Source of the DNA: Paraphysomonas bandaiensis
Taxonomy: Eukaryota > Chrysophyceae
Reading direction: 5' to 3'
Length of the DNA: 60,380 nucleotides
Assembly: GCA_965644295.1 (NCBI GenBank)
Contig: CBFFRP010000449.1
Coordinates: 1 to 60,380, forward strand
The notes beneath the pieces were generated by a model. The model saw only the letters and a program-made list of their open reading frames with translations. It searched no databases and was not told the DNA's origin. Positions 1 to 11,522 of this stretch are shown in pieces (the stretch's first letter is position 1; the number at the start of each line of letters is the position of its first letter). The position numbers and the translations under genes were made by a program.

Positions 1-764
1 AGGCCTCGGTAGCCTACTGGGTGATGTCAAGAAGCTCACGGAAGAATACATTACAGCATCCTCTGGGTCATTAGGGTCAAGCAAGGGATGAGTACTGGGG
101 CTCTCCTGACTGGTAGTAGGTAGTAGGTAGGGGTTGTCCAGGAGGGAGGCCTCGGTAGCCTACTGGGTGATGTCAAGAAGCTCACGGAAGAATACATTAC
201 AGCATCCTCTGGGTCATTAGGGTCAAGCAAGGGATGAGTACTGGGGCTCTCCTGACTGGTAGTAGGTAGTAGGTAGGGGTTGTCCAGGAGGGAGGCCTCG
301 GTAGCCTACTGGGTGATGTCAAGAAGCTCACGGAAGAATACATTACAGCATCCTCTGGGTCATTAGGGTCAAGCAAGGGATGAGTACTGGGGCTCTCCTG
401 ATTGGTAGTAGGTAGTAGGTAGGGGTTGTCCAGGAGGGAGGCCTCGGTAGCCTACTGGGTGATGTCAAGAAGCTCACGGAAGAATACATTACAGCATCCT
501 CTGGGTCATTAGGGTCAAGCAAGGGATGAGTACTGGGGCTCTCCTGACTGGTAGTAGGTAGTAGGTAGGGGTTGTCCAGGAGGGAGGCCTCGGTAGCCTA
601 CTGGGTGATGTCAAGAAGCTCACGGAAGAATACATTACAGCATCCTCTGGGTCATTAGGGTCAAGCAAGGGATGAGTACTGGGGCTCTCCTGATTGGTAG
701 TAGGTAGTAGGTAGGGGTTGTCCAGGAGGGAGGCCTCGGTAGCCTACTGGGTGATGTCAAGAAG
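1..764. repeat. 146-bp tandem satellite array (edge of window)
   Basis: The unit beginning AGGCCTCGGTAGCC recurs at 1, 147, 293, 439, 585 and 731, an exact 146-bp period. There are five full copies and a sixth that stops at about 764. Copies are almost identical. I see one recurrent C/T difference (GACTGG in copies 1, 2 and 4; GATTGG in copies 3 and 5). The unit contains an internal TAGTAGGTAGTAGGTAGG run. The period is not a multiple of three and both strands carry stops, so it is non-coding. The array is cut by the window start, so its true length is unknown. Confidence 0.97.
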
Positions 765-946
765 CTGACTGTGAAAATTTGTAGCAATGTTAACTATCGC
801 AGGGAGTGTAGATCGTTACTAATTATTGATAACGAAACTTTTCTCGTCATTATTCGAGATTACCTTAACATAAACTTATCCGTAAATAATACAAGTATCC
901 ACTAACAATATCCAAAATTCATGAAACAAAATGGTAGGAGATTGGA

Positions 947-3900
947 TTACATTGCAGCACCGTCATCATGTTCAGAAATGACACTTAACCTGTTGGCCTT
1001 CACCTTCATTGAATTTTCTATCTTAGCCGCCATTTTCAAAGCCTTATCTTTTTGCTCAAGCACCTCAGCAATCTCTTCCTGTACACTGGCATATTCCTCA
1101 TACAAGTCCTCCACTTGCACACGTCGTTCTGACGCCGTTGGCTTGCGCTTATACTTCGCAATGAATTCCTCCTCCCACTGTCGGGCTGCATCCTTTAATT
1201 CCAACTTTCTGGCGCGCAAGGTCTGAATATCAGTTTCAGCATTGGCAATATAAGAATTTAGTGAATTCAAATCTTCTGTCATCTTTGCTATAGCGCGCTC
1301 CAGCCTCTCCCGCACGTGATGGCGGGTGACTTTGTTTGAATCAGAATACGACATCGATCTATCTTCGCTGATAAAACTTTCTGTCCGCTCGCTTAATTCC
1401 TTGGACTGTGACTGCGCCTGGGATATTGACGTGCTTAGTAGAGAGCTTGAATTGGCATTATTTCCTGCATAACCTTCTGGTGCACGCCTAGAAAATCTCC
1501 TCTGTAATACTCTTAAGCGTTCCACTTCTGTTGCTTTGGCTGTAGAGATAAGAGCGCATGTTCGCATCTTCTCCATTTCCTCCTCCAGCTCAATATGAAG
1601 ATCATGACAGTCAAGATATAACGCCGCTGCATTCTCTTCTTTGTCAGCATCACTAGGATCACGTCCATACTTCTGCTTAAAATCTCGCTGCCAGCGCTTG
1701 ATTGTCGTTTTTTGAGCAGACAGTTTAGAATTGAGTTCTTCAGCCACCGCTCGGCTCTCTTGTAACGATAGGTGAAGATCAGCTATATCCTGCTGAAACT
1801 GTTTTATATCGCTCTCCAAATTCTCTAAGACATCAATTTTCGCACTATCACTAAGCTCGTCAAAATTTAATGTGCCGTTAGGATAAAAGGATTGATGACT
1901 ATTTATAGATGCATCATCCGAGTCACTTGGGCCTTGCATCAGCATATTCTCAACAGATTCAAAATGAAGTTTATATGCATCTTCGTATTCTTCTCCATTC
2001 GAAAGACCCATAATTGGATCTTGAAACTCGGATTCAAGTGCATCGATAACATAAGCAAGACTATCATTGTTCCTCAAAATCTCATCTCGCTTAGAGTCCA
2101 GGTAATCAAATAGTTCCTGTATTTCCTGGTGGTGAGCATACACGTCATGCTGGATACTATTGAAATTTTCGAATATTTGATTGTTTGAACCATATTTAGA
2201 TTCTGCAAGACCTGGAACCCTTCCTTGCTCTTTCAGAAAAAATACTGTCCATTTTTCGATTTCTCCACGTGACTTTTCTTGTTCCTCCCTAAGAGAGATG
2301 AGCGCTTCTTTGTGAAACTTAAGACGAGTGCCAATGATTTGCAACATTTCGTCGTAAGACTCCACCTCTGAAAGCGAAACTTGATCGTCAAATTCACCTG
2401 GTGCTGAATGCTCAATCGATCCATTGTTACCAGGAGGAGTGTCAGAACCATTTTTTGCATGCCTTCGTGAATCACTATCTACAACAACAGAGTTCGCGTT
2501 TAGAGAACTATATGTTGACATATTTCCAACACTGCCGTTATTCTCTTCGTCGGCGTTGTCATCATCAAACCCTTTTTCACCACTGACATTTGCTTTAACG
2601 CCGGCCTCATGAGATTCTTTATTTTCCACTTCTAGCACAGCTGGGGGGAGACTTTCTCGTATGCCACTGCTAGAACGCGATTCCTTCCCGCTGGTGTTAG
2701 AATGACCACTCTCCTTTTTGTCAGAAATATTGTCACTCTCATCAAAGTTCAAAACTTGAGCGTTCTCACTTTCCGAATGCTGTTTCGGTGGGACTGAAAA
2801 TCGCTGAGTCGACCCCAAATCACTGACAGGTTTCGGATGTTTAATTTCTGTGAAATTACGGGTAGCTTTAGGGCGAGCCGACTGTCCAACAGGTGCAGTA
2901 GGTGCGAGTACAACAGGTTTTCTTGAGGTGTTACCATAACTATCGCTCGACAGAGGCATCGCGCTGCTTCCGAGACTTCCAGAAACAGAATCTATTGGGC
3001 TGTCTTGCGTGTTCCTGGTTGGTCGATATCCCTGGGATGCATAGCTTGACTGGGGAGTGACCATCCCACTCATAGTACTTCCTCCAGTGGCAGTCATAAA
3101 ACTTCCTTCATCTGTTTCTTCTTCCTCAACAGCGCCCATTTCACTGGATGTCCGCCTGGAGACAGAGCTTGTATCCCTCCGAATCGTTGCACCGGCTCCA
3201 CGCGATTGACGTGAACCACCAGTTGATTTCGAACTCCGATCGTGGTCAATACGTGCAATAGTGGCAGCTTCTTCAGCGTCATTTAGTTCTTCTTGCAACC
3301 TGTCACATTCCATTTTACAATTAAGTGCTTCAGTGGCAATATTCTGCGCTTCAGTCAAACGGTCTTGCATTACATGTTGAATTTCATCTAACTTTGCGAA
3401 TAATGCTCTTGACTCCGCTGAATTCCCTCCTTCAGGTGGTAGTATACCATTATTCTTGGATTGTTCTCTAAGTTGCCAATCTTTGATCTTGGCTCTCACA
3501 GCGTCTTTCTGCTTCTGAACAACTTGAATCTCATCTCTCGCAGCGCCTAGGTCTCTCTTAACAGCTTCGAGTCGAGATTTTTCTTCGACAAGCTTTTCTT
3601 CCAATCTCATGCATACTTCCTCCCAGTCAGTTTCTCTGCTTTGTTCGTCAAGTCCCGCACGTCGAACCTCCGATCCTTGAACAACCGCATCAAGTTGAGT
3701 TAGTTTATCCTCCAAGAGACCCAATAATGACACAAGCCTTCCCTCCAAGGGGTTTGTCGCTGAGCGGTAAGGGTCTGTGAGGGAATCATCAAAGCTGTAC
3801 CCGTCATCATAATATCCTCCAGGAGACGGCGGACCAGTAGTATGCTGCATGACTGCGGACTGGGAAGAATATACAGGGCCGGGAGAAATAACATTACGTC

Positions 3901-5756
3901 GACTGTCAGTGGTGTGAAGATTCGGCACCGACTGCAGGGTAACCGAATGTGCAGACCTTAACCCTCCGCGGCTGATGTTATCAAAGTGTTCTTTCTTGCG
4001 TGCCTGAATCAGCTGGCTCTCAAGCATCCTCGCGTACCCAACGTTCTGTGCTAATAACTCTCCACTAATTAGTGTCCGCATTTCCGCCTCTTCTGCTGCC
4101 ATGCATGCACATTCTCGCTCAATGCATATATTTTCAACACGGTCAAATGCTTTTTGCAGATACTTCTCACTTTCGGAAACGTCTTCAAGTGCACTCCTAA
4201 GCTCTTGTTCTTTCTCTTCAATGACACCTTGTAAACGCTCCATATCTGCTTTGTATACAGTCGTGGCAGTAGTACCTTCTGAAATCATTTGTTTCATGTC
4301 ATCTCTTTGAACAGTAATTTCTGTTACAAGTTTCTCAAGACTGGATATCTGTGCAGTTTTTGACGCAACTTCTTTCGTTAATTCTTCATTTTCCTTTAAG
4401 TGATCATTTTCATCATGCAGTTTAGATTCAAGTTCATTTGCTGTCTTTTCGAGCACAGCTTGGGTTGCAAATAGATCCTCCTTTAGCTGATTTCTCTCCG
4501 CAATAGTAGCATCCAGCTGGGACACCAGTTTAGTCATGTCTTCTTGCATACTCTGAATTCTATCTTCAAGCTTCAATGATTCCTTGAGATCACCACTTCG
4601 TAATCCATTAAGTTCGTTGGTAGTTTCCTCAAGGCGAACCTCGAGGTTGGTTATATTTCGGAGATAATCCTGGCAAGTTCTACGTGAGACTTCAGTTTCC
4701 TCCCGCGCTAAACGGGTTTCTCTCTTCTCCTCTTCTACACGACTATCAGCATCCTTCAGTTCTTTGACATGTTCCGCCTTCAACTCCTCTATAAATTTTT
4801 CCAGATCCAAATAAGATTGCTTCCTTTGTTCGATATCTTCCAATAGCTGGGAGTTTGCTGCACGCATGGAGTCTAACTCGGTCTCCAGGCAACTCTTTTC
4901 ATCCCCCAACTGCTGACTTAAATCCTCAAGACCACGACCAAGGTAATCTGAAATTTGCTTTTGAAGAGAATGAACCTTGCGCTTGAGAGCCTTGCACTGT
5001 TTAATCCAATTATTTTTTTCTTCGTTCTCGCAGTGGAAGCGCCCGTTGTCTACATATTTCTGGACATAGTACTTTATTTTCCATGCAGCTAACTGTTCTT
5101 GAAACTCAAGTAGTGCCTGCTCTGCGCCACTAATCTCCATCTGGCGCTGTGTTCCGCGAATTTCTTCCCATAGCTAATATCTTCGTTACAAATATATGAA
5201 AACAAGTATTGAAAAACTTACATTGTAACGGTGCTTCATTCGCTCTTTACGCCGTACTGCGTAGTCGTGCAGCTTCATTGCAGCAAGTGATTCAACAGCT
5301 TTTTCGAATGTCGACTTTGAGTCCGATGTGCTATGCATTATCTATAGATACATGACATTACGGTACGCATTGAAGACATAAGTGTACACTTACACTAGGG
5401 TGTTTAGACATATCTTGCAAACTTTCTCTAACAGGACTAACAGAAGAAGCGACGGAAGCATTTGGAGCTGTTTTAATTTGTCTAGGGGACTTTGTAGTCG
5501 GTTTTCCACCTTCGGGGCAATGTTTTTTACGAGGATCGCTACGAGAAAAAGGAGGTCGCACAGCTTTGGTCGGACTTGTTTGTGACCGCATTCTCTCAAC
5601 ATGCATTACCTCAGACCGCACCTTATCTGCCTCTATATCTGCTGCAAATTCAATATATGGTTCCAGGATTTTATACGGGGATGGCTGTTGTGGATACACC
5701 GCAATTTCTGGAAATTTTTTATTGTTAGTAGTTGATAATGACTTGGATTCAGACAT
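947..5756 (-). CDS. Large coiled-coil protein with repeated FAM13-like W-x3-F...R-x-P motifs
   Basis: The model has three exons: 5756-5394, 5341-5222 and 5173-947. The 52- and 48-nt GT-AG introns keep frame, giving 1569 residues. I chose the ATG at 5756 (MSESKS); an in-frame ATG at 5801 is possible. Most of the protein is predicted coiled coil (about 200-500, 640-800, 1080-1560), separated by a Ser-rich, probably disordered stretch (about 830-1060). A motif with W, an aromatic, then G/K-R-x-P and an acidic/basic helix recurs near residues 1135 (EKWTVFFLKEQGRVPG), 1318 (KRWQRDFKQKYGRDPSDADK) and 1491 (RQWEEEFIAKYKRKPTASER), with weaker copies near 190 and 723. The strong copies resemble the conserved C-terminal motif of FAM13 proteins. 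No motor or enzymatic domain is visible. A scaffold or cytoskeletal role is only a guess. Confidence 0.85.
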
Positions 5757-6522
5757 GCTTATATGTATATATTCAGGAGTATATGAGACGATGAGACACA
5801 AGTCGATGCAGAGAGATTATACGCAATACTTAAATACTTATGAACTTAATTCACATGACTGTTCATTGTATTCAGATAATTGCAGTTCTCTCTGGTAATA
5901 ATTTTGATATGATTGATGATATTATCCCCTCATCTCATCTCGACATTCTGCTCTGCTCTGCTCTGGTCTGCACTGCTAGTCAACTGAAACTTAGCGACAC
6001 TTATCCCTACCGCACTATACATATATATATACTGTACATACTACACACTGCTGTGGATACATACATAGGCGTGTATGTAGAAGACGATTCCTATGACCGT
6101 TACAAAAATAGAATTTTTTGAGAAAGAGATTGTCATCACCAGCAGCAGTATAGGTATATATTGAGAAGAAAAAAAATGATTGACTGGAGTGGGATTCGAA
6201 CCCACGCCCAAAGACTGGTGCCTAAAACCAGCGCCTTAGACCACTCGGCCATCCAGTCGCGCTTTACAGCTGATAGGGTCAATCTAATTACATAATATAT
6301 ATCCATAAGTTAATTGGATTGATACACTAGAGACGTATACCACATACATAAGTTGATGTTGTATGATGGAGTATTAAAACAGTTCAATGCTATTTCATCG
6401 TGTAGCTAGTCTATATCGTACAAGTTATTCGATTACCTCTACCTTATATTTATAGTTGAACAAGTAATCAGCTTATACATTTGTTGTCCATTAGATTATA
6501 AGATATAATAATCTGAATATTC
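5757..6522. promoter_or_regulatory. Divergent intergenic region holding a tRNA gene
   Basis: This 766-bp AT-rich spacer separates the minus-strand coiled-coil gene from the plus-strand AMPK beta gene, so it must hold both promoters. A tRNA-Leu gene lies inside it at 6181-6258. The stretch at 5930-5970 has short CTGCTCTG/CATCTC repeats, and 6020-6035 is a TATATA run. I see no further gene. Confidence 0.5.
6181..6258 (-). tRNA. tRNA-Leu (anticodon UAG)
   Basis: On the minus strand the acceptor arms GACTGGA (6258-6252) and TCCAGTC (6188-6182) pair fully, with discriminator A at 6181. A D-arm/box A (TGGCCGAGTGGT) and a T-arm/box B (GGTTCGAATCC) are present. The anticodon arm CTGGT-TTTAGGC-ACCAG places TAG at positions 34-36, which reads CUA leucine codons. 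There is no intron. Confidence 0.95.
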
Positions 6523-7664
6523 ATGGGAACATACTCAAGCAAAGACGTGTCTGAAGACTCTGGAGGATTACAGGATGGAATACCATCGCGAAATGATCGG
6601 AAAGAAGATGAAAAATTTCCAACCTATACTATGGTAATACTTTGAAAAATTTTATTTGATGAATTCTAATGTCTTTTCAGCCTCCTGCGGTGAATATCAT
6701 TGACAGTGAAGTACCTAAACTACCATCAGATCATGAAGGTATGATCGCGTCCTTTGCAAATAGTTATATATTTGTAGTAATTTGCTTTCAGAATATGTTC
6801 CGACGGTGTTCCGATGGGAACATGGTGGTCGAAATGTTTACATTACTGGGACATTTAATAATTGGGAGAAACAGGTTCGCGTTTTTTTCTTTGCGTAATA
6901 AGTATATAATTGTTGTTTATAGATTCCAATGCATCGTAGCGGAAACGATTTTACATATATTCATAATCTCAAGCGGGTATACCACAGAAAAACTTTAGTG
7001 TTGTTGAAATAACTGCTGAGTTTGTTAGGCAAAACATGCATATAAGTTTGTTGTCGATGATGAATGGCGTTTCGCTCCTGACCAGGTTGAACTGTGTAGA
7101 TGTGATCAATAAATTCCTTATTAGTTTTTACATAGCCTACTGTTGCTGATATTGAGGGAAGAATAAATAACTTCATTGATGTTAGCGAATTCAATCCGTA
7201 TATCGGTGATGACAGCTTCTTTGAGCGGAGTAAAGGTAAGTGAAATTGGAAACTGAGAGCAGTGTACTGATTAGGCGCAGAGCGAAAGATTCCAGACACT
7301 GATTTTCACCAAATAATTCCAGATGTTGATGAGGTGATGTTATTGTCCTGTTATCACTTCTTTGTGAATGATGTTGCTCTTACAGTATGCGAAAGAGCCC
7401 CCAGCTCTTCCACCACATCTGAGGCACATAATCCTGAATAAGGTATTCATTGTCTTGCTTGTTTTGTTGAATGTAACTTTCGTTTAGCCATCATCTTCGC
7501 TTGATGCGTTATCGTTGCCTCTTCCTCAACCCGTCTCGCTGAATCATCTATACTGTACAGCGATTAAAGATGGTATGATGGTGCTTGGGGTCACTGAGAG
7601 ATATAAACACAAATACGTTACTCAAGTATTTTATTCTTCAATGCCAATTACATCTAATGCGTAG
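6523..7664 (+). CDS. AMPK/SnRK1 beta subunit (glycogen-binding CBM48 plus ASC domain)
   Basis: Nine exons join in frame: 6523-6633, 6681-6738, 6792-6874, 6923-6976, 7029-7085, 7136-7235, 7281-7333, 7386-7442 and 7488-7664. The introns are 45-53 nt and the product is 249 residues. The beta subunit scaffolds the AMP-activated kinase heterotrimer. Residues about 57-138 are the AMPK1_CBM/CBM48 module, with the key tryptophans in TFNNWEK and DDEWRF and the lysine in HAYKFVVDD. Residues about 165-249 are the alpha/gamma-binding ASC domain (ALPPHLRHIILN, LNHLYCTAIKDGMMVLGVT, RYKHKYVTQVFYSSMP). The N terminus MGTYSSKD fits N-myristoylation (Gly2, Ser6), as in animal beta subunits. The length is close to the animal forms (about 270). 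Every exon matches the family in order, so the call is firm. Confidence 0.93.
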
Positions 7665-7937
7665 ATTTTATCAAGTGTTCTGCTATATGCTGTTATATGG
7701 CTGATATAAAATTTTGAATGTCTTGACATAATGGTTGGCGATGTAATAATTAATAGTGTACAATGCAGACCTATATGTTTTTAATTGTTTCCTGTCGGGA
7801 AAGCTAAAGGGTAAACAACGTCGATTTTTCCCTTTCGAGTTATAGTATATTACTTAGAAGTTACAATAATGTAACACAAGAAACAGTTGTATTTCATTTG
7901 TGTTATAGTAGATGACGGGAAACGATCTCTTACGAGA

Positions 7938-7967
7938 TATAATAATAATAATAATAATAATAATAAA
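7938..7967. repeat. (TAA)n microsatellite
   Basis: A run of about nine to ten ATA/TAA trinucleotides lies downstream of the AMPK beta stop codon. It is simple sequence. Confidence 0.9.
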
Positions 7968-8064
7968 ACATAGGATGCTTTTCATTAACCTCTTCAAATA
8001 GATCGTTTATTTAAAATATTATGTATTTACCACTGTCTTATCATAAATGCATATATGAAAGTCT

Positions 8065-8235
8065 TATTAGCAATAGGCGTCAAGAATAATTACCAGATAA
8101 GTAGCTAGATGAAAACTAGCTAGAAAGGCTTTTACCTGTAACTAGCTAACTAGTGCAAATTCTCATATCCTACTATGTAACACAATGAAAACTGTTTGTG
8201 CGTAGCCGCAAGCACCAAGGTAAGGTGCGACCAAT
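8065..8235 (+). repeat. Partial, diverged copy of the dispersed repeat (copy E)
   Basis: The text TCTTATTAGCAATAGGCGT, then CTAACTAGTGCAAAT, ATATCCTACTAT and GTGCGTAGCCGCAAGCACC matches in order the 5' half of the repeats at 11685-12263, 42452-42964 and 50010-50395. The 3' half is missing. Confidence 0.7.
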
Positions 8236-9506
8236 TCCATTTTATTTTAAATACCTAAATACCTACAAATAAGTGTTCCAAACACTATACTTTATACTAT
8301 TTACGTCATTTAACAGTCATCATACACTTCTGTTATTTCAACTTATGTTATTCTTCTTAATATGTGCCTGTCATCTTCAACGGAATATAACTCGTCAGAG
8401 TCTCCTAGTTGCTAATATTGTATCCCCAAAGCCGCCCACTTTAATGAATAAGTTCGAACACATTACATGTTGTAATTTAATATAGTATGATCTCTAATTT
8501 CGAGATCTAGCATTGATATTAGACATTAGGTACCGTTCTTTGACTGCCCTAGCAGAGCAATATTTTACTGCAACAGTTTATCCTCTAACATGTCTCAATG
8601 AATAAAATTGTACGCCCGTCCGACCTGAGATTTGTCACTGGAAGCATCTAGATACATTCTACTTTTGTGTAAGAGGGTGGCCAGGTATCGCTGGGTGGGA
8701 GAAGGGCAACGCGAATATGCCGTCGTACTTATTATTGGAGGTTCTGTGTGCCTTCAAAAAACTAGCTAATTATGTGATATTATACCCGAATACTCATCTA
8801 ATTTGTGCTTGTGTATGTCGATCTTTATCGTCGAAAGTGAAGCATCCAGTTACTCGGAAAGTGATTCATTTCACATACTTCTTTCCACTGAAGAGGTGCC
8901 TTAATTCAACTTATATATAAGGTAAAGGCATGTATCACTTATCGATGTCATTCTTGTACGATTGTTCTACTACTCTATGGGTTATACCTGCGGTGGACAC
9001 ATCCATTCAGAACCAACTGAATATTTCTCAGATATCGCGAAAACTTAATGTATGATAAGTGATCATCATAATCGACAGTTTTTATATACCATTCGATTAA
9101 ATAAGCCTCATTTACGGTGGAATAAGAGTGCTATAGGGAGGTATGACTGAACCCAGCAAAAGATATGAAGATGCATCATGTCCCATATAGACGGCTGTGC
9201 CATTGGGGGCATATACACCGTATTCCTATGTATTCCTGTGTAATAAATATTACGTAGGAATTCCTGGTGACGGTGCTGCCTGGGATTCTACTACAAAGGA
9301 ATGAAAGCTCACTTCATCTCTCTATCCAATAGCATGACCCCATAGCATCGTGCTCTCGTACATATACTATCGTATACATACAGTACATACAGCATATCCT
9401 AGAGGAGATTACATACACAACAGTATAGTATAGCAGGGGACAGTAATAGAATCATACATACTCTCACCATACTCATTAACCAACCCTTATATATAGAAAC
9501 CAATCA

Positions 9507-11522
9507 ATGACAACAGAACAAACTACTTCAAATCAACCTAATGGCACAACATATTCTCATTTATTCGTCTTTTCTGGTTCGAATAAAGCAGGAATGGAAC
9601 AAAGCGATAAACAGAAACAAGCAGATGTTATCTATCAGATGTCTAAAAACAGTAAATTCTTTGAACATGAGAATAAACAAGATTTGAAACGAAAATCAAA
9701 AATAGAAGAAATTAAAAGAAAAGTTTCTGATATGAAAGATACGGATATACATGAGATGAATCCACGTATAGATAATATAATCATATCACTTGAAGAGAAA
9801 CGTAATCTTAATAGAATGTGTGTAGTGTTTGATATGGATATGTTTTTTGCTGCTGTTGCCATTCGTGATCGTCCGCATCTTGTGGATAAACCAGTTGCTG
9901 TGGGAGGTATGTCTATGATATCCACCACTAATTATGTAGCAAGAAAGCATGGTGTGCGCAGTGCTATGCCTGGATTTATTGGGAAACGATTATGCCCAGA
10001 ACTCATATTTGTTGAACACGAAGGGGAGAAGTATGCGGCTGCTTCTAAAATCGTTGGAAATATAATCCGAGAATACGACCCGGATTTCAAGTCATACAGC
10101 TTGGATGAATTTTTTGTGGACCTCACAGACGCAGTGAACAAAAAGTTAGGAGAGGGTCATACCGAGATCCCTGTGATTAGTAAGCGGGAGGTGGCTTGTG
10201 GAATTGCGGAGGAGATACGTTCTCGTATTCGGGTGGAAACCGGTGGTCTGACCTCCTCGGCTGGTCTCGCCAATAACTTCATGCTTGCTAAGATTTGTGC
10301 TGATGTAAACAAACCAAACGGTCAATTCTCTCTTCCCCCTGAGCGCAGCGCAGTATTGGAGTTCATGGACACTTTGCCGTGCCGTCGGGTAGGGGGAGTT
10401 GGGCGCGTCACAGAAAAGGCATTGAGTGAATTGGGTATGTCCACTATGGGAGAAGTGAGGAGGGGCCTAAATAAGGTTGTGTTTGGGTTCACTGAGTCAC
10501 AGGGGAAGTTTTTAACGCGGGCAAGCTTGGGGATTGGGAGTGAGGAAGTGAATGATACCGAAGAAAAGGAAAGTAGAGGTAGAAAGAGTGTAGGTGCAGA
10601 GCGGACTTTCTCGGCTATACAAGAGCCCGCACTTTTGATGGCGAAACTCTTGGAGCTGTGTGGTACAGTTAGTTCATCCCTGGAAAAGAAAAACTTATAC
10701 GCTGGTTCCCTCACTCTTAAATTGAAGTCAGTTAATTTTGAGGTAACTACAAGACGTTACTCCTACCCGCGTAGCCGTTTTGTGCGGACAACTGATGACC
10801 TCTTCGCTGCTGCGAGCAAGCTGCTCACTGCCTGCCTTCCTGTCCATGTGAGACTGATGGGAGTACAGGCTGGTAGACTAAGTTCAACAACTACCGGGCG
10901 TCCAGTATTGTCTGCAGAGGAAACACCACTAGGGCGGCTGCTATCTCGACAGACGGTTCAAAGTATGCCAGAGGGAAGTGGAAAGAGAAGACGAGAAGAA
11001 GAGGGAAATGAAGAGGTGATCAACCGTAGCCACGACCGCTTCTCCTGGGAAGAGAGTAGTTGTGGATCAGACCACTCACTTTCTTACATAGGAGCTGATG
11101 AAGACAGTAGAGACCAGTGTATATATCAAGAGGAGAGGGATCACGGCTTAGACAATGAAATTTCGCCATGGCCAGTACTTCTACACACGTCGCGTAGTTC
11201 GAATAGTGATGTCAACGGATATCTTGGTGGTAGTGATCGCACTGCAGTGAGTACTAGCAGTAGTAGTGCTGACGTAGTTGGTACCGTGTCCTCATCCGAG
11301 GTCAATTGTACTGCAGCAAATGATAGCCCGATAGAGAGGTGCACCTCAAGTTCTTCAACGGGTCCAAGTAGTGTTGAACTCAAGACCTCGTTTTCTTGTC
11401 CTATTTGCGGAGACCGTAGTAGTCGATCTCTGCTTTCACTTAACATACACCTTGATAAATGTTTGCTAAGAGCAAAAACGAAGAAAAAAAACATCACAAG
11501 TTATTTTGGTGTTTGTAAATAG
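9507..11522 (+). CDS. POLK: DNA polymerase kappa (Y-family translesion polymerase)
   Basis: This single-exon gene encodes 671 residues. The basic N-terminal helix region (about 45-105) matches the Pol kappa N-clasp. Catalytic carboxylates are in FDMDMFF (Asp109) and SLDEFF (Asp200, Glu201). NYVARKHGVRSAMPGFIGKR is the typical fingers motif, followed by thumb HhH segments and the little-finger region (about 365-460). The C-terminal third is Ser-rich and ends with a UBZ-like zinc finger (Cys631, Cys634, His648, Cys652) and then KKNITSYF (660-667), which resembles a non-canonical PIP box for PCNA. The position equal to the human steric-gate Tyr112 is Phe114, and the usual Glu of the AAVE motif is Ala. 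It should copy past minor-groove lesions in the nucleus. The first ATG is used; the first 40 residues are not conserved with anything I know. Confidence 0.93.
   Translation: MTTEQTTSNQPNGTTYSHLFVFSGSNKAGMEQSDKQKQADVIYQMSKNSKFFEHENKQDLKRKSKIEEIKRKVSDMKDTDIHEMNPRIDNIIISLEEKRNLNRMCVVFDMDMFFAAVAIRDRPHLVDKPVAVGGMSMISTTNYVARKHGVRSAMPGFIGKRLCPELIFVEHEGEKYAAASKIVGNIIREYDPDFKSYSLDEFFVDLTDAVNKKLGEGHTEIPVISKREVACGIAEEIRSRIRVETGGLTSSAGLANNFMLAKICADVNKPNGQFSLPPERSAVLEFMDTLPCRRVGGVGRVTEKALSELGMSTMGEVRRGLNKVVFGFTESQGKFLTRASLGIGSEEVNDTEEKESRGRKSVGAERTFSAIQEPALLMAKLLELCGTVSSSLEKKNLYAGSLTLKLKSVNFEVTTRRYSYPRSRFVRTTDDLFAAASKLLTACLPVHVRLMGVQAGRLSSTTTGRPVLSAEETPLGRLLSRQTVQSMPEGSGKRRREEEGNEEVINRSHDRFSWEESSCGSDHSLSYIGADEDSRDQCIYQEERDHGLDNEISPWPVLLHTSRSSNSDVNGYLGGSDRTAVSTSSSSADVVGTVSSSEVNCTAANDSPIERCTSSSSTGPSSVELKTSFSCPICGDRSSRSLLSLNIHLDKCLLRAKTKKKNITSYFGVCK

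Larger units (their letters stand above)
7665..9506. other. Gene-poor intergenic stretch
   Basis: About 1.8 kb separates the AMPK beta and Pol kappa genes. It holds a TAA trinucleotide run near 7940-7967 and a diverged partial copy of the dispersed repeat near 8065-8235. Short open frames such as 8273-8485 and 8717-8920 lack family resemblance and look like chance. The last few hundred bases should hold the Pol kappa promoter. I see no gene. Confidence 0.6.

Noticed and set aside
1-764. Possible coding repeat in the 146-bp satellite
   Set aside because: The period is not a multiple of three and stops occur in the candidate frames on both strands.
9635-11497. Minus-strand ORFs opposite Pol kappa
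   Set aside because: They overlap a clear polymerase gene and have shadow-like composition.
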